Of a stretch of DNA of 64,000 nt, positions 13,018 through 26,181 are shown piece after piece. Source of the stretch: Lepidurus packardi (taxonomy: Eukaryota > Arthropoda > Branchiopoda > Notostraca > Triopsidae); the NCBI GenBank assembly GCA_023053545.1, contig JAKZAN010000002.1:3518375-3582374 (forward strand), read 5' to 3'. The notes under the pieces are model-generated. The model made no database searches, was not told the origin of the DNA, and was given only the letters and a program-made list of their open reading frames with translations. Numbering within the stretch: the first letter of the stretch is position 1; every line of letters begins with the position of its first letter. The position numbers and the translations under genes are program-made.

Positions 13018-16000
13018 AATGTGTCATCAACTCTTTCCTACGTTCAAACTGACCCTATACCTGCCCCGAGGGTTCTCCTACAGCTTATTTCTATAACACT
13101 TTGAGAATTCCTTCCTTTAGGCCACCGTGTACAAAAAGCGCCCTATTTCTGCCCAAAATTTCTAAAATAATTGCTTTAGTATTTTATTAATACTTGCTCA
13201 GTACTAATATTTTTCATAACGTTAATGTTAAGGCTCCCGCGTATACCTTAGCTTGGTATAGGCGGTTAGCATGGGGAATTTCGGAACAACTTTTTGAGAA
13301 ATCCAGTGCATTTAATCCAAAAAACATTGACAGTAAGCTTGAGCTTGCTAACAGGTAGTGTACAACCAAAGCGCATTTTTTCCACTGAGTAAGAAATTAG
13401 CAATATGGAAATGAAATTTTCAACTATGAGAAACACGTGGCCGAAAAATTTGTCCTTTGGTTGTGCACTAGCTGCTAATAAAGAAAACTTTTGTTTTGGT
13501 TTGCTCTCAAACCTGACAAGCCCTTTTCGAGAAAATCTTGTCCTGAAATTTTTGACGACTTGATTTTGGACACTGTACTGAAAACTGTGGTGACAAATTG
13601 TATTTTAAGAAGCAAAACAAGCGTAGAAACTTTGTCGGCATTTAGCTATCGATTTCTTTTTTAGTTTCTTACGCAAGTCTCGCGAAAGAATAGCAAACAG
13701 CAGTGCCACCTGTAACTCTTTCCCATCAATAAGCTAAGGTATACGGAAGCCTTAAATATGGGCAATTAATAATAATTATTTTTCAATGTGATCGGGTAAA
13801 GAAAAAGGAATTCGAGAAATTAAAATGAGTTCCACGCGCAGTTTTGTTTCGGGGGACATGAAAGGGAAATGTTGGTTTATCGGATTTAAATCGTTCAAGC
13901 GTGTGGGCAGTAGTATGCAATAGCCCACGTTGATTGTAACCCTGGAAAAAAAAGAAAATGAAAGAGAAGGAGAAGAAGAAGCTACCAAGCCGAAAAAATG
14001 TGAAGGTGAAAGATAAACCTATCTGTATAAAACAACCTGTCCTTACGGTGCACTTTCTCCTCTGTGGCGTCGTCGCTGCCGCGGATTACGGTTTCCTATA
14101 AACGTGTGTGCGTCTGTGTGTGTATGTGTGTTCTACACCCATGAGCATGACAGCTTAACGGCACAAAAAAAGTAACCTCGACTAACTCACGTGCGTGACT
14201 TTATACTTGGCCAAGCGAAAAACCTTAATTGCTTTACCAAAGACGGTTGGAGGCTTCGGTAAACTCTTTTTGCAAATTTGTTTTAACGTCTTTCGCCAAC
14301 TTCTCTTAGGATTCTATTACTATGATCGCTTTCCCACTTCACTCACAGAAGCAGTTTCTCCACAACTTTAACCAGAAGGACTAGTAAAAACATTCAATCG
14401 AGTATTTCCAACGACAAGGATTTTTTTTTTCTTATTATCACGCTTTTCATGAGGTTTCACAATAACGTTACACCCGACTGTCGCAACACTTTCGATATCT
14501 ACAACAAGGTCCTTCTATAAGTCATTCAAAACCGAAACCCAGACCCCAAAATTTCCTTCAGAAAAGAAAATTAACAAAAATAATACTAAAATCAAATAAT
14601 TAAAAATTCAGGAAGGCGAACTTGAAGCTCATGACACCGAAAAATTTCTTGGGAGTTTAATGAATCTGTACCCTTTGCATCATTCGGTTTATGGTTAGTA
14701 GTAAGAAATTATGAAATATTCCAAAGAAATTTGTAACTCATAATTACGATAAAACTTAAATGAATGAAAAGCGTTTTTTTTTAGTATTTTTGGTCTTCTA
14801 GTCTTTCAAGTTAAACCCCAAAACGCAACCCAGTAATCGCTTACTTGCCTTCAAATTCATAAAGGCCTATTGATAGACACCCTCAACATTCATCCCAAAA
14901 TCCCCCATGAACGTTCCCTTTTCTTCTAACATGGTTTTCTTCTTCCTAAAACGCGAATTTGGAAGGCTTAAAGGAGGACGATCTTACACCTCCTATATTG
15001 CCTCACACAACAAAAGAACAATGTAACGGTAAGACGTCAGAATATCTTCCCCTCCAACCTACTTATTTCTAAAAACAGGGCGGAGCTTTGGTACCGAATC
15101 CGATTCACAAGTTCTACTAATCGAATTCTCGTCTAATTTGTCTCTTTCGCAAAATCAGCATGCAACAAACCAGTCAAGTCGTTATAGGCTTAGCATGACG
15201 TCAGGTACGTCAGTCACGACCGAAAACCCAAAAAGCCCATCTTCTCCTTCTTCTCTCTTCTTCTAGCCTGGAGCCAAACCCATATCTTACCCCTCTATAT
15301 ACCCGACACGCTAGGTGGGCGCGCCTGTCCAAACTTGACATGGTAAAATACGAACCGCAACTTTTAAATAGGAGAAAGCTTATTCTCGTAAGCAGCCGCA
15401 AGGAGTCAAGACGAAAATCTCCTTTTATTGATTCATATTTTCTTTCTCTTTCCAAACTTTGAGAACGCTTTCAGCCCCTTTCACTTTCCTTATCCCCTTA
15501 CCCAACAATTTGTACCTTACCAAAATTATTAACATGACACATCCATATTCTTCATATGAAAAATAACTTGTCAACAAACTCCCCAACTAGGCACACAATA
15601 AAACAACACGCACTTTCAAAATAACTATATAAAGGTATCCTTTCTTTTCAGAAAATTACTTCAACTTTTTTAGAAACTTGTAAATAAAATACTAGATCTT
15701 CCAATTTTCTTGTTTGCCGAAAATTTCTTATTAAAATATGACAGAAATAGCAAAATTGAATTGAAATTGGATTTTTCTTTTATTTTCATTTCAGGGATGT
15801 TTTTAATCTCTTGGAAATGGCGTTGGAAAGTATCGATTCCAAGTTACGACGAGTCGATAGCATGGACCGATCCTTGGACCAGCTGTTACGTCGCATCGAC
15901 GCACTCGACGCTCGTTTAGCCGCCTCGCACAACGCCATTTTCACCCAGATGTCGTCTTTGGAATCCCGCTTCCTCGAGAGTTACCACACGGTGTCCAGTA

Positions 16001-19000
16001 CCAGCCAAGATAGCCTCGAGCCTCAACTACTGGCCCTGGACGAGAAAGTGAGCGTAATGAGCTCCAAACTCAACATCCTCTCCGACCAGATCGACAATAA
16101 CTTGCTTTTCAAAGATGGCGACACTATCGCCCTCGACGCGAGCGAAACTTCCGCTAAATGCGTCTCGCCGCCAGGATTGACGGGTATCTCTACTCATCCT
16201 GCGGAGGTCGAAACCTTAAAAAGCACCGTTACTTCCATGGATCGGCATTTGAAAGTCTTCATCGACACCTTAGGCGACCAAATGATCCGGCTTATCTCGC
16301 TCGTATCGGACGTCCAGTCCGCTGTGATAGCTCAGGATAACTACGAATACACGACGACCAGTACCACTTCGACTACGACCGCCCCTACGGCAGCCAATAG
16401 CACGCAATTCTCTGCCCGAGGTAGCAAACTCGATGTGCTCTTCCACAAAATGTCGCCGTTGCTCGACGTTTCAGAGAAGATGGATGAAGTCTGGAACGTG
16501 CTGGTCGGTACCAAAAGCTCGGTCGATACCCTAGTACCCACTTCCGAAGCACTCCTTTGGCAGACACAGCGACAAGAACGCGCTATTACGGACATCCACA
16601 CGGATCTCAACATGAAAACCAAGCAAATTATCGAAAACCTGGGAATGGTCGAACGCCACTTGACTCAGCACACGAAAATGGTTGATGCCGGCACCGGTAC
16701 TTCTACCGCCAAACAACCCGCTATCAAGACCACGCCCTCTGCCTCGCACTACCACCCCGGTGAGGAGCATCAGCAGACCTTGGAATCGCAGTACCAGCCG
16801 ACATACAAGAACCAGCCCGAAGCAGTCAACATTACTGGCCGGGGCGTTCGAGTCCAAGTCCAAGAACTCGCCAAAATCGTGGCAGTCGACGGCGATTTGA
16901 TCAATTTACCCACCGATTTGATGGACAGCGAGTTCTTGCAAGACGATGCAGCCGTGGTCAATATCAAACCCGCGGTTGCTGCGAGCAGCAGTACTAGCAG
17001 TCCTGTCGCGTCTACTGGGTTCAAGATACCGCCACCGACGTCCATGGCTCCGACAAACAACAGCCCACCTCCCCCTCCACCCCCTGATGCGCTTTATGCT
17101 CGCAGTATCTCCCGCGGGGCCAACGCAGGAATAATTTTCCCCAGTGTCAAAAACAAGCCAGTAGTCAGCAACGCGACTTTCGTCTACGACGCCGCTTCCC
17201 AAGACATCCGCGTAAGTTTTATTGTATTTAATTACTGAAAAATAATTCGTCGGCCTTTTTTTGGTTTAAAGACGAACTTGTCGCGTCACATTATCGTCTT
17301 CCGCTTTCATGTATGGTCGGATATTAAAAGGGTTCCCAATGCAAATGTTACTCTATTTTGTGCGTACTTATTTCTCTATTTCGAAGTTTTCTTAAACACA
17401 TTTCTGTGCATTTATTTCTGTATCTCTCAGTAAAACCTTACAATTTCTACGCATATATTCACTACCGATCCGGTATTTCTTGATTATCTTTCTTAGTTTC
17501 CGCGCAATGACTTATATTTCTGCGTATTTTTTTTCACTTAACAGACACATTTATAAATTCCAGCGTCTTTACTCCTCTACTTATAATTTTCTGACCTAAG
17601 TCTTCTAACAGTTCTACATTTCTGCGTAAATCTCTATCCACTCTTCAGAAGTATTCCCAAACTTGTTGCGTATTTCACATCTCAAAATCTTAACGCCTAT
17701 CTATCTATTTCTGCGTAGATTTATTCAAGTTTGAGGGCAAATCTTTCCAAATTCGTTTTATATTTTCGCGTAAATATTTATAAATTTCCACATGCACATC
17801 TACACCTTTACTGAAATGTTAGGAAAAGATTGCTCAGTTAATCTCAAAGTTCCTTCCCTTTTCAAAAAGACACTTTTCCTATCGATCAGATTTGCATTTT
17901 TCCATGGGGTGGGGGGGAATACCAGCGCATATCCGCGTTCAGGCAGCAACCAGACATTTGGATGACTTGCGAACTCTTGTTCCAAGGAACAAATCCTACT
18001 ATCTTAACTAGACCTTTTAATACAAGCCAAACGTGAAAAAAAACCGGTTTACTGATCGGTCAGCCAATTTCTTTCTTCTTTTTTGATCACTTGTTGACCC
18101 ACATGTTGAGCCAAATGCAAGACGCAACGAAACGGCTAGCCATGCTTTTTTTTACACAACTCCTTGTTTACTTTCCAACCTTTTTCTTCCTCTTCTCCTT
18201 CTTTGCTATGTCTAACTACTTTTTGTCCCTCCGTCTCAAGTGAAAACCAGTGCGCGGGAAAGTTCGCAAAACTCAAACAAAACAAAACGTAAATTTCTTC
18301 GCGTGCCGCACGCGCCAACTCGCGCCAATTTATCGCAAAATGTCAACTGAACCAATCACAGTAAAATAAACATTAGAAAAAGAAACATGTTGCTCCTAGA
18401 GCACATCCGCCCCCCTTTTGCAGTATAATAAACCTTAATAGCTTTTCTGGGACCTTTCTTAAATGGCTCATCACTTCCAACTTTCCCGCCTGTTTTTCAT
18501 CGCTCTTTGTTCTTGTATTTAGCAACACAACTAAGGCATTCTTCACATTGTTTACGTTCTAACGCGCCAAAGTCAATAACTATAAAACCTTGTAACCTGT
18601 TCGTCACACTTTCCCCTCCCATAAACGTCCCCAATATGTTTCATCCTTGAAATAAATCACTTTGATTTTTATAGATATTACCAAAACAGATGATTTTTAC
18701 CAATACTAAATCATTATTTCTATAAAATTGTATTCTATCCTTATTTACCTATTATTATTTCGTTCAGGGTTACTCATGCGCAGAATTGAAGGAACAAGGC
18801 TTGACCAAATCCGGAATTTATTATCTACTTATCCGGGGAACTACCTTCTGGTACCTCAAGGTGTATTGCGACATGGAAACCGAAAATGGCGGATGGACCG
18901 TAAGTGGATACTTTTATTTTCACTATTTTACTTCATTTTTTGAGTTTTTCTTTCTTTAAAAAAATTAATTAATTTAATCAATATAAAAAAGGGAGGAAAA

Positions 19001-22000
19001 AACCATCGTGAGTTTAGAACATCGGATCCTAATCAGATCAAAGAAAACGAAAGCTTAACTTGAAACATTTGGCTGATGAATTTGAGCCATTTTCTTGTTC
19101 CCTTATTTTTTGTAAAAATGCTTTCCAAACACTATTTCAACGGGTTTCAGATGAAAGGCCGTACAGCTAAACAAAATCAATCGATCTATTAGAAAGCCTG
19201 AATAAAACTTACGCTATTTATGTTTAATCTATATTTAAATAAGACGTGACGTCACCAGATTACTCAACTTTCGTCTTATCACTGGAAAGAACAAGACTCC
19301 AATCTCCATGCCTTACTTTAACAAAACTTTATCTGAACTTTATCTGAACTACCTCAACTTTAAGAACCACAAAACGTTCGGAAATAATACCTCAAATGCT
19401 TTTCCGTCATTGTCTTGAGCATTTTCCAGAGAAAAAGTCTAATGTGTTTAACACTTATTTAAAAAAATACGATTCATAACTTTCAAAATTTTAATGACGT
19501 CACTTCACCTGCTAGAAAGCTACGAGTTTTAACCGTGTTAAGCATATTGCGATAAGCTTAATCTCTCTCGAAAATCTCTGTAATAAGTATGCGTTCGAAT
19601 AACAAAGGGTTTTTTTATGTCTTCCCGATATCCGATCAAGGGAAATAATATCAAAAGTGCTCCTGACAGTAAAATTGACGAGCTTCGGATAAGGTTATTC
19701 TCAGCACAGTGCTTGGGTTTGATCCAAAGAGAAATTGAGTTCAGTTGAAAAATGGATGACGGACGATAATCACCTCGACCACGTCAAGATCGGGAACTTT
19801 TCAAACTTTTCCCCGTCTCGTGAGTTATCAAAGAGTTGTATTGTCCGCCGCCACGTCAGATTAGGACGTGTTCTACACGACGAGACAACTCGTTCTCTCC
19901 CTCCCCTAAGAAATTAAATTTTACATGACACTACACGTCGCTAAGTTCGTGACGTCAGCATCTCACCTGCGAAAGATGCTCAACCTCTCACGATTGTGTC
20001 CCCTTTCTCGCAAATCATACTTAATCCCCGCACCTGAACGAAAATTTCTCCAATTTTTTTCAATCTTCCAAGTTCACGAAATACGTCACCATATCTCCTA
20101 AATGGACAAACTACTACCTTCTCCTCCTTTTTAACCTTTCAGTTCGAGATCAAGTTGATCACCTTAACTATTTATCCCAACTCTTCAAAAAACTCATAGA
20201 TGGCGTCATAATATCCCAATATAATCATCATCATATAACAGTGCATGCAAGCTGTTCGGCTGTTGATTCCAGTAAACTCTAGGTCGAGTTTGGAGTCTTT
20301 ACACTATATCTTTATCAAGTTGAAAAGGCATTTAAAGTTTTGTGAAATTCCTCTAATTTCTTCCATTTCTGAATTTTCGATAGCGACATCACCATATCCG
20401 CTAAACTAGCCCTAAAATACCCATTTATTTTCATTAGCCTCCAAATTCTAATAAACTTTAACTCAAGATGATAACAGCTGTCCAGTTCCAGGGCTCCCAA
20501 ATCGTGTGATATCACGAAATTCGAAGAGAAATCCCTCGACAGTAAAGTTTGGCATCCAAATTAGATCGATTTCTGCAACTCGCTTTCGCCAAACTTCTGG
20601 TAACCAATCTTTTATGAGCAAAACACTGAACGAACAGTACTCCTCGCGAGATCCCCAAACAACCGGAGAAAAAGAAAACAAAAGCAGACGCTCCCGCTTT
20701 CTCTTCTAAAAAAACTCCCATGAAAAAAAGATGGCAAAACATCAACTCACTACCTTAATAGCCAATGGTCACGACCTAGACAAGGACACGTGTTCCGCTG
20801 AGGTCGTCTTTCGTCCGGAAAAAGAACCAGAAACGGAACCAAGAAAATGGAAATCGCCGTTCCCTTTATACTTTTTCTCCAAAAAAGAAATACGACAAAA
20901 TTCCTTCCCGAATTTTCACCTGCATCTTGAAGTGACGCCAGACACTTTTATAACCTTTCACGGACCTGTTTTTAATGGTTCATTTAAAAATTGAAATAGT
21001 ATAATGCCATTATGAATCCAAAACATGGAGCAAAACGTTAGTTTTGAATCCAATCTCCCCACAAGAACTCTTTCTGTCCTCCGCCCTATCCTACAATCGA
21101 CTACTTTTAGATGTACAAGTCCATAAAATCCATCAAACATAAAAGACAACGCTGCGATAACGTTGTAATCAAGCTCATTGGGGAACTTTTCCCGGGTTAC
21201 GAAAGCCTCACGCTTTTCCTCCCATTCAAAAACGGAGTTTCTCCACAACCAAAACCAGCAGCAACCTTCACAATGGATCCATCCATCTTCTCATCTACCC
21301 ATCTTCGAATCGCACACCTGAACATCTCTGTCTTAGGTTCCCCGTCTATTCCCCAGATTGCATTTCAAAAACTTACTCAATACTGTCTGAATTCAACGGT
21401 CTTTATTTACTATCAAAAGTTACCACCATGATTTTGTCATGAAACCACTATATTTTGGCCAAACCGGGTGAAGATATACATAGCGCTTTATATGGGTATT
21501 ACTCTCCTCCAAGCCATCCAATTTCTTTCTCAACACTGTCTCTAGAAATTAGAAAAATTAAATACTTCTCTTTTTAAAAAAAACTACTGCACTTCTCAAT
21601 TTGCAAATGAAATACGCAAACTTCGTTTACATTATTTTAGAGGATACTACTGCGCAATTAATTTCGACAAAGTTTCCAAACCATCGAGGACAACGCGATA
21701 AAAATTCCGTCACGAGTTTCCGAAACCTAAAACGAAAATTTCGCTAAGCCTACTGGACAGTAATCCATAGACTACATTAACTGCCTCCTCTCAGTCGGAA
21801 GTTCAGTTTCTCCCCATCCCAACTATTTTTTAGCGCAATTTCCTATGAGGTACTACACCCAAAACCAGCTCATCAACTTCTGGGTAATCGCATCTGTAGA
21901 GGTACATTTACAATTCTCTAAATCCCAACTGGCGACACCCATAACACAGGTGCAACGTTGGGACACCTCCAGAACTTCTTTTCAGGGCAAATCTACCATA

Positions 22001-24626
22001 TAAAGCACACATGCGGAAGTGTCTCTGCAGTGCAGAGCCTGCAGTACTTAAAAGAACAAACTGATCATGGGCCATTGACACATTTTGCTTACCAAAAACT
22101 AATAGTGGCCTCTCCAACCCCCCTTTTCTTGAACGAAAAAAAAGATTCCCCCTCAAGACAGGTTCACTTGTCGGTTCATTAGTATGCACACAGCACCTTT
22201 GAAAGACCCCGTGAGTGAACATACATACACTCTTAACACATCTTAGCTTTCCCGTTTTCTCTCTTTCTCTTCTCAGTGTGTGTGCCTTCGCCAGTCACCT
22301 CCATAACTTTTTACGGGGAGAAAAAAACTCTGTGCAGTTGTGTGCATATGAACACGGCAACTTTAACTAATGTTGGACGCGGTACGCAGCTACCTGCTAA
22401 TTAAAATCTGGCATTACTATTCCTTTGGAAAAGATCGACAATCAGAAAAAGAAATCTTTTGTTCAACTTTCCCGTCTTACGCTAATAAAAAAGTCCCCTT
22501 TTGGACAGATAAAAGTCCTCTCAGACAGATCCTAGAACCAACTATTTAGTTGGAAAAGAAAAGAATCCCAACAAAAAACTTAACTGTCGTAAAAGTCACT
22601 CCTAGCGTGCTCGAAAAGAAACTTGTTGTCATAAAACAAATGGATCTTCATTTGTTAGCTGCTAAAAGGCTTACTTTTTGTTATTTAAACAAAAAAGAGA
22701 AGGAATCTGTCTTTCTTTTTCTGAATGCCAAGTAAAGATATAAAAAAATTAGCTTCCAAAGCTTCATTACTCCAAAGTTCTCAATTCTCGCGCATTATCT
22801 TGACCTATATCCCACTTCCTCGATTGTTAATGACTACCAAGAACGCTTACCGCTACTAATTACTTGGCTACTAGCTTTATTCCCTCTGGTAAACGCTTAC
22901 AAACCGCTTTTGGACGGTAAAAAAAAAATGACTGTCCGATGTAAACAGAGCTTAGCACCTTCTACCATTGCGGCAATGGCAGACAAAGCCCTCATTTCAA
23001 CAATGAAGACCACAATGAACTTCATTTTAACCTCGTTTTCAATAGCCCCACTTTCCCAAATAGGACCTCAGGCTCCCAAAGTCGTCATAGTGACAGATTC
23101 CGCTGATTAAAACGATTCCTAATATAATTCTTATACTGAACAGAACTTACTCCATTTTGCATGAACCAATATAACCATAAGCCGGCCCTGTCCTTACGCG
23201 CAAATCTCTAAATCACGTTCGCACCAGCCCAACTTTCCGAACAGGGGACCTCAGGCAGTCAAATCGAATTACCAGTAATAATCGAATAGTTATCGTATTA
23301 GTCCATAACGAAGGATCTTTCAGGAAAGACGTTTTTATTATAACTCAATTAATTTCAGCAATTTTCAGTGATATAAAGCTACTTTTTGAATTTGTTGCCC
23401 ACTGGTTACGTATAAATCATCCTTAAAACCTTCTCAAAGTCCAACTTTCTCGAAGACCCCACACGTTCCCATATCGCAATTTTTTGCGATTCTGCTGATC
23501 AAATCGACTCTTTTGCAACTCACCCAACCGCAATGCATGTTAATCGAGACAGTTTCCCTTTCCACCTCCAACGTCGTAAATCCTTAGTGAAAACTTGACC
23601 AGTCACAGATTAACCACGCTTCTTTTCTGATTAATTCCCCGCCAAAACGAAAAGAAAACGAAATAGTCACGGGTAACTACTTCCTTATAAAACCCTTTAA
23701 CTTGCCACTTAGCTCTCAACTTTCACTCTCCAAAACTTCTCCTTTTCACATGTAACCAAGTCCTTTAACTCCAGAAAGAACCTGTCAATTTGTGTTCAAA
23801 GTATCACTTAAAAATCTCGGTTAATCATTACCCGGGACTTGAAAAAAGAAACAACATGAAAATTTCCATCTCAATTTGCCTTGACAAAAGAAAATGAAAC
23901 TAAACGAGATTCAACTCTTGTAGGTCATCCAACGTCGTGACGATTACGGCGAGCTGCGCGAGAATTTCAACCGTGACTGGGATGATTACAAAAGCGGTTT
24001 CGGCGATCCCACCAAGGAATTCTGGCTGGGCAACGAGAACATCTTTATGCTCACCAATGCCGAAGACTACTCCTTACGTGTCGAACTGGAAGACTTCGAA
24101 GGCAACAAACGTTACGCCGAATATTCCAGCTTTAAACTGTATTCGGAACGCGAGCAATATAAGCTTGAAATCGGTGGATACACCGGAAATGCCGGCGATT
24201 CCCTCAACGATCCTTGGTATGGCTCTAATTTGAGTCCATTTTCAACGTTTAATCGGTACGAAGAAAAAAGGAAGAAATCTGTAAAAAATCAAATAAGTAA
24301 ATTTTGAATTCTTTAGCGACAATGACCGATCCAGCCTTAATTGCGCCTCAATGTTGAAAGGAGGCTGGTGGTGGAAGTCCTGTGGGCGAGGCTTAAACGG
24401 CATTTACTTAACTGACCCGCAAGACTTGACTGCCCGGCAAGGTAAAGTATTAATTAAATCTAATTCTTCAGAACAATAAACTAATTCATTGTATGCTTCA
24501 TTAGGCATCGTCTGGTTCCGTTGGAGAGGCTGGGATTATACTCTTAAACGGGCGTCTATGATGATTCGACCACGACATTACGGCAAAGACAAAGAGGCCA
24601 CGCCTACTCCCTCATTAGCGCTCTAA
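7979..24626 (+). CDS. Secreted coiled-coil fibrinogen-related protein (FReD), 805 aa
   Basis: Six coding exons fit: 7979-8268, 15795-17211, 18768-18899, 23924-24255, 24317-24441 and 24505-24626. All have GT-AG junctions and total 2418 nt. The start is the first ATG of the frame, followed by a signal peptide (hydrophobic FWLALITLAILHLAL). Residues 30-97 are a Ser/Thr/Asn-rich linker. About 98-300 have heptad-like coiled-coil segments (LRRVDSMDRSLDQLLRRIDA). About 430-520 are Pro/Ser/Thr-rich, with a proline run. Residues 570-805 form a complete fibrinogen C-terminal domain: YCDMETENGGWTVIQRR, a later DNDRSSLNCA segment, and the signature GGWWWKSCGRGLNGIYL. The family binds sugars or acetyl groups, or acts as secreted or matrix ligands. 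The long coiled-coil plus FReD build resembles scabrous or angiopoietin-like proteins, but I do not assign an orthologue. The domain call is firm; the role is unknown. Confidence 0.9.
12985..13014. repeat. Poly-A tract (30 A)
   Basis: A plain run of 30 adenines lies inside intron 1 of the fibrinogen-related gene. It could be the tail of an old retro-insertion, but the sequence before it has no recognisable source. Confidence 0.85.
13228..13755 (+). repeat. Inverted-repeat DNA element (MITE-like), copy 1
   Basis: The left end ttaaggctcccgcgtatacc is mirrored at the right end by ggtatacggaagccttaa. The interior matches the copies at 60110 (same orientation) and 30401 (opposite orientation) through most of its length. 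Shared blocks include gcggttagcatgggga, tcctttggttgtgcac and actgtggtgacaaattgta. No transposase frame is present, so this is a non-autonomous element. It lies in intron 1 of the fibrinogen-related gene. Confidence 0.85.
17212..18767 (+). other. Intron 2 of the fibrinogen-related gene
   Basis: The intron runs from donor cgc|gtaagt to acceptor cgttcag. It is AT- and pyrimidine-rich, with loosely recurring ttctgcgta-type motifs around 17400-17780. I recognise no gene or repeat family. Confidence 0.6.
18900..23923 (+). other. Intron 3 of the fibrinogen-related gene (5.0 kb)
   Basis: The intron separates the first fibrinogen-domain exon from the rest of the domain. It contains short ORFs on both strands with no recognisable domain. 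Loosely related segments at about 23035-23110, 23220-23280 and 23440-23515 share the pattern caactttcc...gacctcagg...caaatcga. I see no RNA gene. Confidence 0.55.
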
Positions 24627-25996
24627 TTTCCTTCAAAGAGAAAAGAAAATCGTACGATAAAGCTCCAAAATCGAAGTGAGCTAGAAGCTCATCAAGGACT
24701 TGTTAATTAGGAGGCTAACGAAGTGTACAGGATGTGTCTTCCATTCTCTTTTTTTTCCCCTGCCCTGAATATTCCTATATTTTTTTAGGAAAAAGTTTCC
24801 CTTATTCTTTTTTATGATTTAGTTATTTAGTTTTTTTTTTTGGCCGGGTATCATATACCAAGAGTGACTGGTTTTGTACATAGCAACGTAATTTTATATA
24901 ATACCAATCACTCTTTCGGTTTCTTTTTTTGCTTACGTTTGGCATGTTATCGTGGAGGTCAATCGCAGAATATTTTTTCTACAAACAAACAAAATCTGAC
25001 AAAAAAAAAATAGTGCAATAGTCTTGACATTTTCGGGAGAAAACAGAAGACCAGGTTTAGATTTCGAGTTTATCAAAATGGATCGTAAGTGGTTTACCAG
25101 CAAACTGAAGGACAATTTTGGCTTGTACAATTTCGATGTAAAATTACGGGTGGTTTGATGTGCTGGGCACTTCTTGGAACGCAATATACACTCCAACTTT
25201 ACAATTTTTTTAAATTTTACTTCTGAAATCTAACCGACAATACGCTACAAAGAAGCACAGATTTTTTTTAAGAGTCTAGAATTTTAAACAGATTTTTTTT
25301 TAGTTGAACGATACTTACAATTTGAATTGATTGCTTTAAATGGTGTCTTTCGTAATATACAGGCCACCAAAGAGCAAATGCTTACGCTGGTAAAAAAAAA
25401 TTTAAAAAAAATTCACGCCTTGATAACATTCATGGTACGTCAAGAATCCTTTTCTTGTACAGCAAACGTCATTAAAGCCAATTTAAAAAGCACCGTTATT
25501 CGCTTAATTTTGGCTTTAACTTAGTGCACTTTATAACACCCGAAACAATACAACAAAAAAACTTAAAATAACGCGCGCTACACATCCTTGGCTTTCAATG
25601 AGATTTCATTGTAGGAAAATTAAAGTTAATTTCACGTATAGTCAGCGTGAGTTACGTTCTTTAAACTTCCTTCTCTGAAGCTAGTTCTCTAAAGGAAAGT
25701 TTGAAGTTTCTAGAGTCTTTCCAAGCGGTTGCGAAGGCGTTGGTTAAGTTTGGCGTCAAATCGAACCTTTTTAAACTGTTTCCATGATATGTCGTAACTT
25801 TTAAACTTTTTTTTGTATTGGACTCTCCTTTAGTATGAGCTAGTTTACAGTTTTGTAAGACGGGATGTTCCTTGACAGGTTCTCGTTTTTAATGGCGGAC
25901 ACGCAGTCATAAAAGTGGCGTGAAACTAACTCTGATATTTGAGCTCCTTGTTCCCCCTTAAGGGGAAATAATCCATTGCCTTGAAGGGAGACGTCA
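24627..25996. other. 3' flank of the fibrinogen-related gene; no gene recognised
   Basis: This is AT-rich. A minus-strand ORF (25196-24933) and an overlapping plus-strand frame near 25020-25160 both lack recognisable domains. One minus-strand segment at about 25390-25315 is bounded by a fair acceptor and a gtaagtatc donor and could be an untranslated exon. I have no other support for it. Confidence 0.4.
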
Positions 25997-26181
25997 TTAG
26001 AAGGTAAAGGGAAATGGGTTCCACTCACCACTGCGGCGTGGAATTGACGAAGAAGACGGAGGCATTCGTTGACGTTTAGTTGGCATATAATTGGAGCTAT
26101 AAGTGCTCACAATGTCACGATCCACGTACCCCAACTAGCGCAATCATAAAAATAACAACGGAGAATTAGAGGTAGAGAAAG

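Larger units (their letters stand above)
8269..15794 (+). other. Intron 1 of the fibrinogen-related gene (7.5 kb)
   Basis: The intron runs from the donor after the exon-1 CAG to the acceptor ttcatttcag. It holds one roughly 530-bp inverted-repeat element (13228-13755), a poly-A tract and a GA-rich patch near 12140. A TATA-like tatataaa lies at 9561-9568 and could mark an internal start, but there is no supporting ORF. I see no nested gene. Confidence 0.7.

Noticed and set aside
13228..13231. piggyBac-type TTAA target duplication for the MITE-like family
   Set aside because: The ttaa is part of the inverted repeat, and copy 3 shows a 9-bp duplication outside it. Ttaa alone is therefore not the target site.
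16341..17202. Minus-strand and alternate-frame ORFs of 93-110 codons
   Set aside because: They are shadows of the large fibrinogen-related exon, whose frame is supported by the downstream domain.
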